From assembly GCA_046538945.1 (NCBI GenBank), contig JBKHHW010000040.1, positions 1-23,275 on the forward strand: a DNA stretch of 23,275 bases, given 5' to 3'. This document shows, piece after piece, positions 8,291-16,029 of the stretch (position 1 is its first letter; each line of letters begins with the position of its first letter). The stretch is from JAEZKC01 sp046538945. Its GTDB lineage: Bacteria > Fibrobacterota > Chitinivibrionia > Chitinivibrionales > Chitinispirillaceae. The notes beneath the pieces are model-generated. The model was given only the letters and a program-made list of their open reading frames with translations. It was not told the DNA's origin and made no database searches. Made by a program: the position numbers and the translations under genes.

Positions 8291-8802
8291 GTTTTCCTGC
8301 TTCCAAATCGAATGCAAACCGGCTGAGGATGACCAGAGCGTCAAAGCAGCTCAAGGGTTTCAAACCCCAGCTCACATCTCTTATAGATGTGATGACGATA
8401 CTTCTTATTTATCTTCTGAAAAGCTTTTCCTCCGAAGGCGAAATCATCACGGTTTCCCAGGATCTTGTTTTGCCTGTGTCAAGCGCTCAGAAACGGCCGG
8501 AGCTGATGGTTACTCTTGTGGTCAACAACAGTTTTCTCATGGTCGATGACAGAAAGCTTGTGAATATGGATGAACTGCCTGAGGATGAACTGGTGATTCC
8601 TCAGCTTGACGAATGGCTCAGGAAACGTCGGGAGGCGACCGAGAAGATCGGAATGTATTCGGAGAAAACAAAGTTCAAGGGTGATATATTGATTCAGGGG
8701 GACAAGAGAATACATTTCAGACTGCTTAAAAGAATCATGTACACATGCGGTCAGCAGGGGTACAACAATTTTTCGCTGGCAGTAAGGAAAAAAGAGGAAT
8801 GA
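8287..8802 (+). CDS. ExbD/TolR-like protein with intact transmembrane Asp
   Basis: 171 aa, ATG overlapping the STAS stop (ATGA). The basic cytoplasmic N-terminus (RLRMTRASKQLKG) leads into one membrane helix (about 31-47) with LTSLIDVMTILLIYLLKSF. Asp34 is the expected proton-carrying residue of ExbD/TolR. The periplasmic part has the usual beta-alpha pattern, ending in a helix and strand around LLKRIMYTCGQQGYNNFSLAV. The SLIDVMTILLxxLLKSF pattern is shared with ExbDs found beside TPR and AgmX-type genes in myxobacteria-like organisms, as far as I recall. The gene is followed after 1 nt by the TonB-like gene. Confidence 0.9.
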   Translation: MSFPASKSNANRLRMTRASKQLKGFKPQLTSLIDVMTILLIYLLKSFSSEGEIITVSQDLVLPVSSAQKRPELMVTLVVNNSFLMVDDRKLVNMDELPEDELVIPQLDEWLRKRREATEKIGMYSEKTKFKGDILIQGDKRIHFRLLKRIMYTCGQQGYNNFSLAVRKKEE

Positions 8803-8803
8803 T

Positions 8804-9844
8804 TTGACCGATCCTGTTGGGTTTTCTTCAGCGTGCTTCCAGAGAGTCGACAAGGCTATGGTGAAGGAGGTGAAGGGTTCGTTTTTCACCTCTGTTGACC
8901 CTCGCCTGTTCTGGGTAGTGCTGCTGTCGCTGCTTGTTCACGGCATTGTGCTTTACTATCTCAGTAAACAGAAGGTAAGCAGCAAACAGGATATTGTAGT
9001 TATAGAAAGGATTCCCGAGCGTTTTGCCAGACTGATCGTGGATAAACCGGTTCCGAAGGTCAAGAAATCCGCAACTTCGACAGGCGAAACCGAGGGCACG
9101 GGAGAGAAGGCCCGGGAAACGGCTCCGGTATCGAAGTCGGCGAAACCGACCGTCGCCCAGCGCCGCAAGGCTGCCAGGGCGGTTGAAAAGAGAAGTGCGA
9201 AAGTGGAGCAAAAGGTTCGCAATGTGGGGGTGTTAGGGATGTTGACCGGGGTGGGAAAGACTGCAAAAGGGCCAGCTGTAGCCGATGTCCTGGGTAGCGA
9301 TGAGTCATCCGGAAACAATTCCAGCAGCCTGGATGAAGCTCTTGAAAACATGGCTGGCCTGAAGAAAACCCAGAACCTGGATGTGCTCGACAAAAAACTG
9401 GTGAAAAGCAAGGATGTTTCAGTTGCTGCCAGAGAAGAAATAGATGATCTTATCGCCGGGGTAGGTGGGGCGAAATCTGTCGATCTGTCAAAGAGAGGCG
9501 ATTTTATGATACAGCGTCCGGAGAGTATAGAGGGGGCGGCGTCTTCAAGTGCGAAGAGAGACAATTCTGCTGTCAACAGAATCGTTTCCTCCCACAGAGC
9601 GAGCATCCGTATGACTTATCAAAAATACCTGCGCCGGGATCCGAGCCTGGCCGGGAAAATCACCGTGAGGTTCACAATCACCTCCTCCGGATCGATTTCG
9701 GTTGTGGAAATACTGGAGAATACCACTGGTAATGATCAGCTTGAAAGAGAAATCGTGAGAAAAATCCGTATGTGGCAGTTTGATGAGATTCCTGATGGGG
9801 ATGTGTCTGTGACCTATCCTTTTGTTTTTTCACCTGCGGCTTGA
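8804..9844 (+). CDS. TonB-like energy transducer with AgmX/PglI-type C-terminal domain
   Basis: 346 aa from a TTG start with GAGGA 5 nt upstream; an in-frame ATG at 8858 (327 aa) is the alternative. One membrane helix (about 36-53) contains SLLVH, which matches the SxxxH motif by which TonB engages ExbB/ExbD (Ser42, His46). Residues about 60-250 form a long, basic-then-acidic, low-complexity periplasmic arm rich in Lys, Ala, Ser and Glu. Residues 257-346 form a compact domain with the pattern IVSSHRASIRMTYQKYL, GKITVRFTI, GSISVVEIL and IRMWQF, as in the AgmX/PglI C-terminal (TonB_C-like) family of myxobacterial gliding and related proteins. This is the likely force-transmitting rod of the upstream motor. 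The next gene starts 13 nt after its stop. Confidence 0.88.
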   Translation: MTDPVGFSSACFQRVDKAMVKEVKGSFFTSVDPRLFWVVLLSLLVHGIVLYYLSKQKVSSKQDIVVIERIPERFARLIVDKPVPKVKKSATSTGETEGTGEKARETAPVSKSAKPTVAQRRKAARAVEKRSAKVEQKVRNVGVLGMLTGVGKTAKGPAVADVLGSDESSGNNSSSLDEALENMAGLKKTQNLDVLDKKLVKSKDVSVAAREEIDDLIAGVGGAKSVDLSKRGDFMIQRPESIEGAASSSAKRDNSAVNRIVSSHRASIRMTYQKYLRRDPSLAGKITVRFTITSSGSISVVEILENTTGNDQLEREIVRKIRMWQFDEIPDGDVSVTYPFVFSPAA

Positions 9845-9857
9845 AAATGGAGACTAC

Positions 9858-10736
9858 GTGAGAAGATTACTTTTAATTTTTTTACTGGCCGGATGCGTCG
9901 GGGCGGCAATAATCAAACCCGGAGATGTGCTGGACATCCGTGTTGTTTCACATTCGGAATTCAGCGGAAGATACACCGTGGCTCAGAACGGCAGTATCGA
10001 TTATCCTCTGCTTGCCGATGAGAGGATTACGAATGTGACCACTTCGGAACTGATGGCTGATCTGTCGTTCCGCTTGGCAAAACATATTGACAACCCTCTT
10101 GTGCTTGTGTCGGTTGTGGATAATCCTGAAATCATGGTGAATGTTCTCGGGCAGGTAGAGAATCCCGGGCCGGTGGTGGTTCACCAGGGAGCCACACTTC
10201 AGGAAGTGATCCATAAAGCCGGGGGGGTGACTCTCAAAGCGGATTTGGAGAAAGTGCGTATAGTATACGGCGGGCACACTCAAGGTTCCGAGTATTTCGA
10301 TCTCAAGGAGTTTCTCAAAAGCGGCAGCATGGACCAGATGCCCCGTCTCAACAACAAGGATATGGTGGTGGTGCTTTCTCAACCCAGGAGTGAGAAAGTG
10401 AAGGTGATCGGGTCGGTTCAGAAACCGGGAATGTTCGATGTTGACGAGAACACGAACATTTTCGAGATAATTTACATGGCCGGAGGTCCTGCTGAAAAAG
10501 CGGACCTGTCGAAGGTGAGACGCCTGAGTCAGAGTGAAGACAAGACAAATGAGGAGATGATCGATGTCCAGTCTTATATCGATAACGGAAGAATGGACAG
10601 CCTGCCAGTGGTCAATCAGGGAGATGTCGTACTTGTTTATTCAAAATGGTTTGACTGGAAGACATTCATGACCATCACCAACAATGTACTGCTGTTTCTG
10701 GTAACCATACAGACTTTCGCGGGACTATTCAAGTGA
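9858..10736 (+). CDS. wza-like: Wza-type polysaccharide export lipoprotein
   Basis: 292 aa. GTG 9858 is chosen because GGAG lies 5 nt upstream and the start leads at once into a short lipoprotein signal, LLLIFLLAGC with Cys13; earlier in-frame starts would add a charged leader. Residues about 17-88 form the poly-export domain (IIKPGDVLDIRV, DYPLL). Two SLBB domains follow at about 92-172 (VLGQVENPGPVVV, AGGV) and 181-261 (VIGSVQKPGMFDV, AGGP). The last 25 residues form a hydrophobic/amphipathic helix like the one with which Wza crosses the outer membrane. It is shorter than E. coli Wza (about 380 aa). The 4-nt GTGA overlap with the Wzc-like gene marks them as partners. Confidence 0.9.
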   Translation: MRRLLLIFLLAGCVGAAIIKPGDVLDIRVVSHSEFSGRYTVAQNGSIDYPLLADERITNVTTSELMADLSFRLAKHIDNPLVLVSVVDNPEIMVNVLGQVENPGPVVVHQGATLQEVIHKAGGVTLKADLEKVRIVYGGHTQGSEYFDLKEFLKSGSMDQMPRLNNKDMVVVLSQPRSEKVKVIGSVQKPGMFDVDENTNIFEIIYMAGGPAEKADLSKVRRLSQSEDKTNEEMIDVQSYIDNGRMDSLPVVNQGDVVLVYSKWFDWKTFMTITNNVLLFLVTIQTFAGLFK

Positions 10737-12907
10737 ACAATCTACAGAACGGATCAACTGACCGCAGTTTCATAAAAAGTCATACGCTCAAGGAGTATCT
10801 GGCAGTTCTGCTCCGCCGCAAGAACATCATACTGCTTACATTTCTGAGCGTGTCCCTGTCTACTGTCTATTTCGTACACTGCATCGAGGATGTGTACGAG
10901 TCGTACTCTACTATTGTCATAGAGGAGCAGAATGTCCATTTTGACCAGATAATGAAAACGAATGCCAGGTCACTCAGCTTCTATGAGGGAATTCTCTCAA
11001 GCCGTACGTTTCTAGAGTCCCTTTTGGACAGTATCGGTATGGATGTGTTCAATTCGGTATTCCCCGGGTTTACCAGAGATGATGCTTTGATATACATACA
11101 GTCCAATCTCGCCTTGAAAAAGACAACCTTCTCATCGTTTCTACGTTTCAACGCCAGGGGCAAGACAGAAGAGATTGCCTATTTTCTGGCAAGTGTAGGT
11201 ACTGATCTTTTCAGAAAGCGTTGTGAGGAGGTGGCCAGCGAGGAATCGCGCAGAGCCGTCTTGGAGATAGAAAAGCAGCTTGAACTCATTCGCAGGAATC
11301 TCGAACAAGCTGAGCAGGACTACAGGAGATTCAGCGAAAAGGCCGGGCGTATTCAGGAGGGTACGACCCCGGAGCTTAAGACTCTTCAGGAGGCCTATGC
11401 CAACAGTCTGGCTCAGTTGGGGCTAAAGGAGGCGGATTTCGAAGCAGAAAAAATACAACTTGCCAAACTGGAGAAAAAAATCACACCTCAATCCCGTCAG
11501 CACTCCCCTGAATACCTCAAACTGAGGGCGAAACTCCGTGAACTTGAAAAGGAGAAAATCCGATTGGAGGGATTGGGAATACGCCTGACAGGTCTGTCAA
11601 GCGTTGACAGAGAAATACAGCAGATTGAAACCCGGTTGCTTCAATACCAGAAAAGGTCGAAATCCACCATGGATCCGGTAAATATGCGTCAATGGCAGGA
11701 ATTGCGCAAATCTGTTATTAATAAAGAGGGTGAACTGGAACTTTTCAAACGGCGGCTTGAATCTTATGAAAGGGCCATAAGAAATTACAAAAAAGGTAAT
11801 CCTGACATTCTCAATGAGTCTCTGGAGCTGTTGAAACTGAAGAGGTCAAGGGAGATCTATGAGGAAATCTACTCCATCCTCCTTGAAAAGGCCGAAGAGG
11901 AACGGATTCGTTCCAATTCCAGCAGCGCGGGAATCAAAATCGTGGATAATGCTGTTATGCCTAAAGGCCCCATCCCCAAAAACGAAACCCACTTTTATAT
12001 TTTGGGAATAGCTCTGGGGCTTTCTCTGGGAGTAGGTCTGGCTTTTCTGATCGAGAATAACGACACTACCCTCAAGTCCAACGAGGATATAGAAAAGTAT
12101 CTGGGGCTTCCTGTGCTCGGAACTATTCCGCATATTGCTCACAAAAAAAAGAACAAGATTGAAGTACGCCGCAAGTCATCCGGTTCCGGGGACAAGACCA
12201 CTGTATCGAAGTATCCCAAATCGGTTTTCAGTTTCGCGGGACAGGATTCCGTCATAACAGAATCATACAGGTCTCTGCGCACGAACCTCTCTTTTGCAAG
12301 CCCCGACAATCCCTTGCAAACTGTCGTGCTTACATCGGCCGGTCCTTCCGAGGGTAAATCCCTTACCATATCCAATCTGGCCATGGCTTATGCCCAGATG
12401 GGCAAAAAGACTCTGCTCATTGACACAGACCTGCGCAGACCGGTACTGCATCATATTTTCGGAATGAAAAGAGAACCAGGATTTTCAGAGCTTTTCATGG
12501 ACAACCCGGTGTATGAGAACATCATCCGGCCTTCTCAAATGGAGAATCTCTTCATTGTCACTGCAGGGATATTCACGCCTAATCCCGCCGAGCTTATAGG
12601 CTCTCAGAAAATGAAGCAGATAATCGAGTATTTCAAAAGCAACTTTGATATGATCTTTTTCGACACTCCGCCCATAGTTGCTGTGACTGATGCTACACTG
12701 CTTGGAACAAAAGTGGACGGATTACTTATGGTAGTCAAGTCACATCATACCGACAGGGAGATAGCCCTGAGAGCCATGAATTCACTCGGAAACGTTGGTG
12801 TAAAGGTATATGGAACCGTCCTGAATGACATCGACCTTTCACACAGGTATTCCAGTTACGGGTATTACAAGTATTATTATCATTACTACAAAACCAAGAA
12901 GGATTGA
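10733..12907 (+). CDS. wzc-like: Wzc-type co-polymerase and BY-kinase
   Basis: 724 aa, GTG start overlapping the export gene. A Wzz-type part has TM1 (about 31-49), a long periplasmic coiled-coil region (about 160-400), a Pro motif (PKGPIPKNE) and TM2 (about 420-441). The cytoplasmic kinase has Walker A SAGPSEGKS (535-543, Lys542), Walker A' LLIDTDLRRP (Asp564, Asp566) and Walker B MIFFDTPP (Asp644). The tail from 706 to 719 contains nine tyrosines in 14 residues, the usual autophosphorylation cluster. The protein should set polymer length and control export through cycles of tail phosphorylation. No matching low-molecular-weight tyrosine phosphatase (Wzb) is in the window. A long hairpin covers the end of the gene. 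Confidence 0.94.
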   Translation: MNNLQNGSTDRSFIKSHTLKEYLAVLLRRKNIILLTFLSVSLSTVYFVHCIEDVYESYSTIVIEEQNVHFDQIMKTNARSLSFYEGILSSRTFLESLLDSIGMDVFNSVFPGFTRDDALIYIQSNLALKKTTFSSFLRFNARGKTEEIAYFLASVGTDLFRKRCEEVASEESRRAVLEIEKQLELIRRNLEQAEQDYRRFSEKAGRIQEGTTPELKTLQEAYANSLAQLGLKEADFEAEKIQLAKLEKKITPQSRQHSPEYLKLRAKLRELEKEKIRLEGLGIRLTGLSSVDREIQQIETRLLQYQKRSKSTMDPVNMRQWQELRKSVINKEGELELFKRRLESYERAIRNYKKGNPDILNESLELLKLKRSREIYEEIYSILLEKAEEERIRSNSSSAGIKIVDNAVMPKGPIPKNETHFYILGIALGLSLGVGLAFLIENNDTTLKSNEDIEKYLGLPVLGTIPHIAHKKKNKIEVRRKSSGSGDKTTVSKYPKSVFSFAGQDSVITESYRSLRTNLSFASPDNPLQTVVLTSAGPSEGKSLTISNLAMAYAQMGKKTLLIDTDLRRPVLHHIFGMKREPGFSELFMDNPVYENIIRPSQMENLFIVTAGIFTPNPAELIGSQKMKQIIEYFKSNFDMIFFDTPPIVAVTDATLLGTKVDGLLMVVKSHHTDREIALRAMNSLGNVGVKVYGTVLNDIDLSHRYSSYGYYKYYYHYYKTKKD

Positions 12908-12928
12908 CTGTATCTTTCTTGGTTTTGT
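12888..12928 (+). terminator. Hairpin over the wzc stop codon, possible attenuator
   Basis: ACAAAACCAAGAA (12888-12900) is perfectly inverted at 12916-12928 (TTCTTGGTTTTGT). The pairing continues inward (GGAT with ATCT, one G-T wobble) to a 7-nt loop at 12905-12911, for about 17 bp in all. The outer part has the A-tract/stem/U-tract arrangement of an intrinsic terminator: a stem of about 11 bp followed by TTTTGTGCTT. The wzc TGA lies in the loop. It separates the export genes from the glycosyltransferases and may reduce read-through or protect the upstream mRNA end. Confidence 0.55.
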
Positions 12929-12950
12929 GCTTCATTATAAGCGGGGTCGG

Positions 12951-13889
12951 GTGATCAAACCATCTGTCGATATAGTCGTAGCAACATACAGAAGAGAGCC
13001 GATGGTCAGAAAACTGGTCTCGTCTCTTATTCCTGTTCTTCGGGAACAGGATTTTCTCATCGTAGTGAATCAGGGAGATACCCCTCTTGAACTTGAAGAA
13101 AATTTCAGACTGCGTGTCATAAATGTCCCCTTTTCAAATCTCCCTTCAGCACGTAACAGAGGTATTCTGTCAGGAAGTGGGGATATTGTGCTTTTTCTGG
13201 ATGATGACGTCATTCCGGACAAATTACTTGTTGAAAAGCACAGGGAGGCATACAGAGATGAAAAGATCGGGGCTGTTGCGGGTTTTGTGGATGATCCATT
13301 GTTTAGTTCAGACCAGACCGTGCCCTCCAGATTCGACCCTGCGACAGGAGAACTGATTCAGAATTTTTCCGTTAGCGCCAGCCAGTTTTCTCTCAGTGTT
13401 ATGGGCGCAAATATGTCTTTTTCGAGAAGTGTTCTTGAGAAGGTCGGATTTTTCGACGCACACTTTTCTGGAAACGCGTTGTGGGAAGAGGTGGATCTGG
13501 CATTCAGGATCAGAGCCTCCGGCTATAAGATCTGGTATGATTCAGAAGCCAAAGTCGTTCATCTGAGGGAGCAGACAGGCGGTTGCAGAAGTTCTTCAGG
13601 CTCGATATATCTTTACCATCAGTTTGCAAACACCTCCTATTTCTTATGCAAGCACACTCCCTTCAGATTCGGAAAAAGGCTGATTGTGTTCTGGTGGCAC
13701 CGGCTGGAGTATTTCAGCCGGACCAACGGAAAAGGAGTGTTGAAACATAGACCGTTTTTCGTACTTGCGGGAATGTGCGGTTGGCTGTCGGGAATAGTGC
13801 GCTACTGCGTTGTGAAATTACGCAGTCCTCTCAAAGCCGGCCAGAGTGTTTTACCGGTATCGCATCAGGAGCAGATGTCGTGCGGGTAG
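12951..13889 (+). CDS. Family 2 glycosyltransferase (GT-A fold)
   Basis: 312 aa from GTG 12951; this start places the first strand (SVDIVVATYRR) where GT2 proteins normally have it, although the ribosome site (GGGG) is poor. The nucleotide-sugar region shows LPSARNRG followed by FLDDDVIPD, with metal-binding Asp84-86. EEVDLAFRI near residue 180 fits the catalytic ED region. The C-terminus is basic and hydrophobic and may touch the membrane. It probably adds one sugar to an undecaprenyl-linked repeat unit on the cytoplasmic face. Donor and acceptor cannot be told from sequence. It lies 43 nt after wzc, beyond the hairpin, and overlaps the next gene by 10 nt. Confidence 0.87.
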   Translation: MIKPSVDIVVATYRREPMVRKLVSSLIPVLREQDFLIVVNQGDTPLELEENFRLRVINVPFSNLPSARNRGILSGSGDIVLFLDDDVIPDKLLVEKHREAYRDEKIGAVAGFVDDPLFSSDQTVPSRFDPATGELIQNFSVSASQFSLSVMGANMSFSRSVLEKVGFFDAHFSGNALWEEVDLAFRIRASGYKIWYDSEAKVVHLREQTGGCRSSSGSIYLYHQFANTSYFLCKHTPFRFGKRLIVFWWHRLEYFSRTNGKGVLKHRPFFVLAGMCGWLSGIVRYCVVKLRSPLKAGQSVLPVSHQEQMSCG

Positions 13890-14977
13890 GATTCGTATTC
13901 CCCAAAAAACAGAAGTGTGGTATCTCAATATACAGTGCCCGCTATGTTGAAGCATTGAAAAAAATACCTGTTGAGGTGATGGAAATAGATATGACGGATC
14001 TGTATTCCGACAATGTGAATGGGAACCGTCTGGTGGAAAATCTGGATGTTCTGCATGTGCAGTATGAGGCGAGTTTCTTTCTCAGAAACAGAAAAGATCT
14101 GTTCAGACAGCTGTTTTACGCACTAGAAAAGCCTCTGATTGTCTCTCTGCACGAGGTGTATGAAAAAAACCCCTTTGTATTTCCAAGGGAAAATATCAGG
14201 CCTCCCTTTCAATTTGTGAAAAGAAAAATTTACGATTGGCGGCATCCTCTTCAGACAATGTATCGCAGGCATGTCAGGTCGCAATTCTTTGCCGATCGCG
14301 TTCTGGTTCATCATGAGTACCACAAAGGGATATTGGAGGCGGGGGGAGTTGAATCATCCAGGATAAAGGTGATCGGGCATCCGGTGAAAGCGGTAGCGAC
14401 AGGAGAAACTGACGGGGTAAAAGCCGGAAAACCTGTTCGGCTGGGCTGTGCGGGATTCATTAACCCTCAGTATGATTTCGATCTTCTGTTTCGTTCACTT
14501 GAGAAACTTTCGGCCGATTGGAGATTCACCTGGGTGGGAGGAACAAGAAACCGCAGCCAGGAAAAGCTGCTTTCAGATTTAAACAGCAGAATACGGCTAA
14601 TGAACTGGGAACATAGGTTTAGTTTTTCCGGATGGATGGATGAGAACAGGTTCAACGCTTCATTAGGTAACCTTGATCTGGCACTGTGTCTGTTTTCCAG
14701 CAGAAGTTCATCGGGAAGCATGACAGATCTGCTTGGATCAGGAGTGCCCATCATTGCAACCGATCTGGAGATGACGCGTGAAATAGCCCGGGACTGTAGA
14801 TCGGTTGCACTTGTGGAAAGAGATTCCGGTGAAGTTTCCCGGGCAGTTGATGACTTCTGTAAAGACTCGGTCGATAGATCACGGATACAGGGAGATATAC
14901 GGCAATATTGTGAACTGAACAGTTATGAAAAAAAAGCTTTGGAGATGCTCCAGGTGTACCGGGAGGTTCTGTCGTGA
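13880..14977 (+). CDS. Family 4-like glycosyltransferase with degenerate EX7E motif
   Basis: 365 aa. GTG 13880 is chosen because AGGAG lies 8 nt upstream and the protein then begins with the expected Rossmann strand (RVGFVFPKKQKCGISIYSARY). It overlaps the previous gene by 10 nt. GT-B features are an N-terminal Gly loop (CGISIYS), a central LHVQYEASFF/LIVSLHEVY region and a C-terminal domain starting near RLGCAGFINPQYDFDLL. The usual donor-binding EX7E motif is altered: the region reads SSSGSMTDLLGSGVPIIATD, with no first Glu and Asp at the second position. It is probably still a glycosyltransferase of the polysaccharide unit, but activity or donor use may differ. Confidence 0.82.
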   Translation: MRVGFVFPKKQKCGISIYSARYVEALKKIPVEVMEIDMTDLYSDNVNGNRLVENLDVLHVQYEASFFLRNRKDLFRQLFYALEKPLIVSLHEVYEKNPFVFPRENIRPPFQFVKRKIYDWRHPLQTMYRRHVRSQFFADRVLVHHEYHKGILEAGGVESSRIKVIGHPVKAVATGETDGVKAGKPVRLGCAGFINPQYDFDLLFRSLEKLSADWRFTWVGGTRNRSQEKLLSDLNSRIRLMNWEHRFSFSGWMDENRFNASLGNLDLALCLFSSRSSSGSMTDLLGSGVPIIATDLEMTREIARDCRSVALVERDSGEVSRAVDDFCKDSVDRSRIQGDIRQYCELNSYEKKALEMLQVYREVLS

Positions 14978-16026
14978 GAATACTCTGGGATCTGAGGCTT
15001 TTTTCCCTTGGCTACGGTTCACGCGGTATCGGAACGTATGTGAATCGGTTTACTAAAGCATTTATGGATCATGCGGATGACTTTGAGATCGTGATATGGG
15101 GCAGAAGAGGTGATCTGCCGGAGTTTCTGAAAGAGCATGAAATAATTGATTACCGGCAAGGGTCCTGGAAAAATGATCTGATCGGTATTCCCGCTCTTTT
15201 GGTAAAAAACAGAATCGATCTGATCCACTATTGGGTTGCTTGTGGTCCTGTGTGGCGGATAGGTTTGGGAATCGCAAATGTGTGCAGGACGGTTTGCACT
15301 GTGTATGATATGGGTGTTCAGTACTGGGATGTGCCTTATTTAGGGGCTGTACGGGAGAGCGTCTACTGGAAGACTCAGAAAGTGCTTGTGAGAAAAATTA
15401 ACCGGGTTATATGTATTTCGAATGCAACAAGGTCCGATCTTGTAAAAACGATCCCATCTGTCGGTGAGAAAACAGAAGTGCTTTATGTTCCTTTCTGTAC
15501 AGAACGGGTGGGTTGCGTTTCCCGAGAGCCTTACTTTGTGACCCTGGGCGGATCACCTCACAAGAATCTTGGAAGAGTGGTGGAGGCATTCTGTAGATTC
15601 AGGCATGAACACACCCTCTATCGGTTGAAGATCTGCGGCCAGTATGACAAATGTGAACTGCCCGAAGGAGACCTGTCCGGAGTTGATTTTGTGGAAATGA
15701 AAAGATATCCCCAGCTTCTCAAAAAAGCAAGCGGGCTTGTGTACTGTTCTTTGTACGAGGGCTTGGGGCTTCCTCCTCTTGAAGCTATGGAAGCCGGGTG
15801 TCCTCTTTTGTTGTCGAAAATTCCTGCTCTGGAGGAAACCTGTGCCGGAGCGGGAGTATTCGTTGATCCTGCGCGGGTACCTGATATTCAGAACGGAATG
15901 ATGCAGATTGCCGGAAATGTCGGGTTCTGGAGCGCCATGTGCGCTGAGGGAGGGCAAAAGTACAGACAGCTGAGTGGTGTTTCTGTGCAGAGACTTGCAG
16001 ATATTTACCGGAAAGTCGGGAGCTGA
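14974..16026 (+). CDS. Family 4 glycosyltransferase
   Basis: 350 aa, GTG start overlapping the upstream stop (GTGA), with GGGAGG about 9 nt upstream. It is a GT-B protein: N-terminal Gly-rich loop (SRGIGTYVNRF), LIHYW and VCTVYDMGV strands, RVICISNATRSDL, then the donor domain from YFVTLGGSPHKNL. The donor-binding motif EGLGLPPLE (Glu262, Glu270) is a perfect EX7E. It resembles mannosyl-/rhamnosyltransferase-like GT4 enzymes of O-antigen and capsule clusters, but the sugar cannot be assigned. It follows the degenerate GT4 directly, so the two may act in succession. Confidence 0.9.
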   Translation: MRILWDLRLFSLGYGSRGIGTYVNRFTKAFMDHADDFEIVIWGRRGDLPEFLKEHEIIDYRQGSWKNDLIGIPALLVKNRIDLIHYWVACGPVWRIGLGIANVCRTVCTVYDMGVQYWDVPYLGAVRESVYWKTQKVLVRKINRVICISNATRSDLVKTIPSVGEKTEVLYVPFCTERVGCVSREPYFVTLGGSPHKNLGRVVEAFCRFRHEHTLYRLKICGQYDKCELPEGDLSGVDFVEMKRYPQLLKKASGLVYCSLYEGLGLPPLEAMEAGCPLLLSKIPALEETCAGAGVFVDPARVPDIQNGMMQIAGNVGFWSAMCAEGGQKYRQLSGVSVQRLADIYRKVGS

Positions 16027-16029
16027 ACT

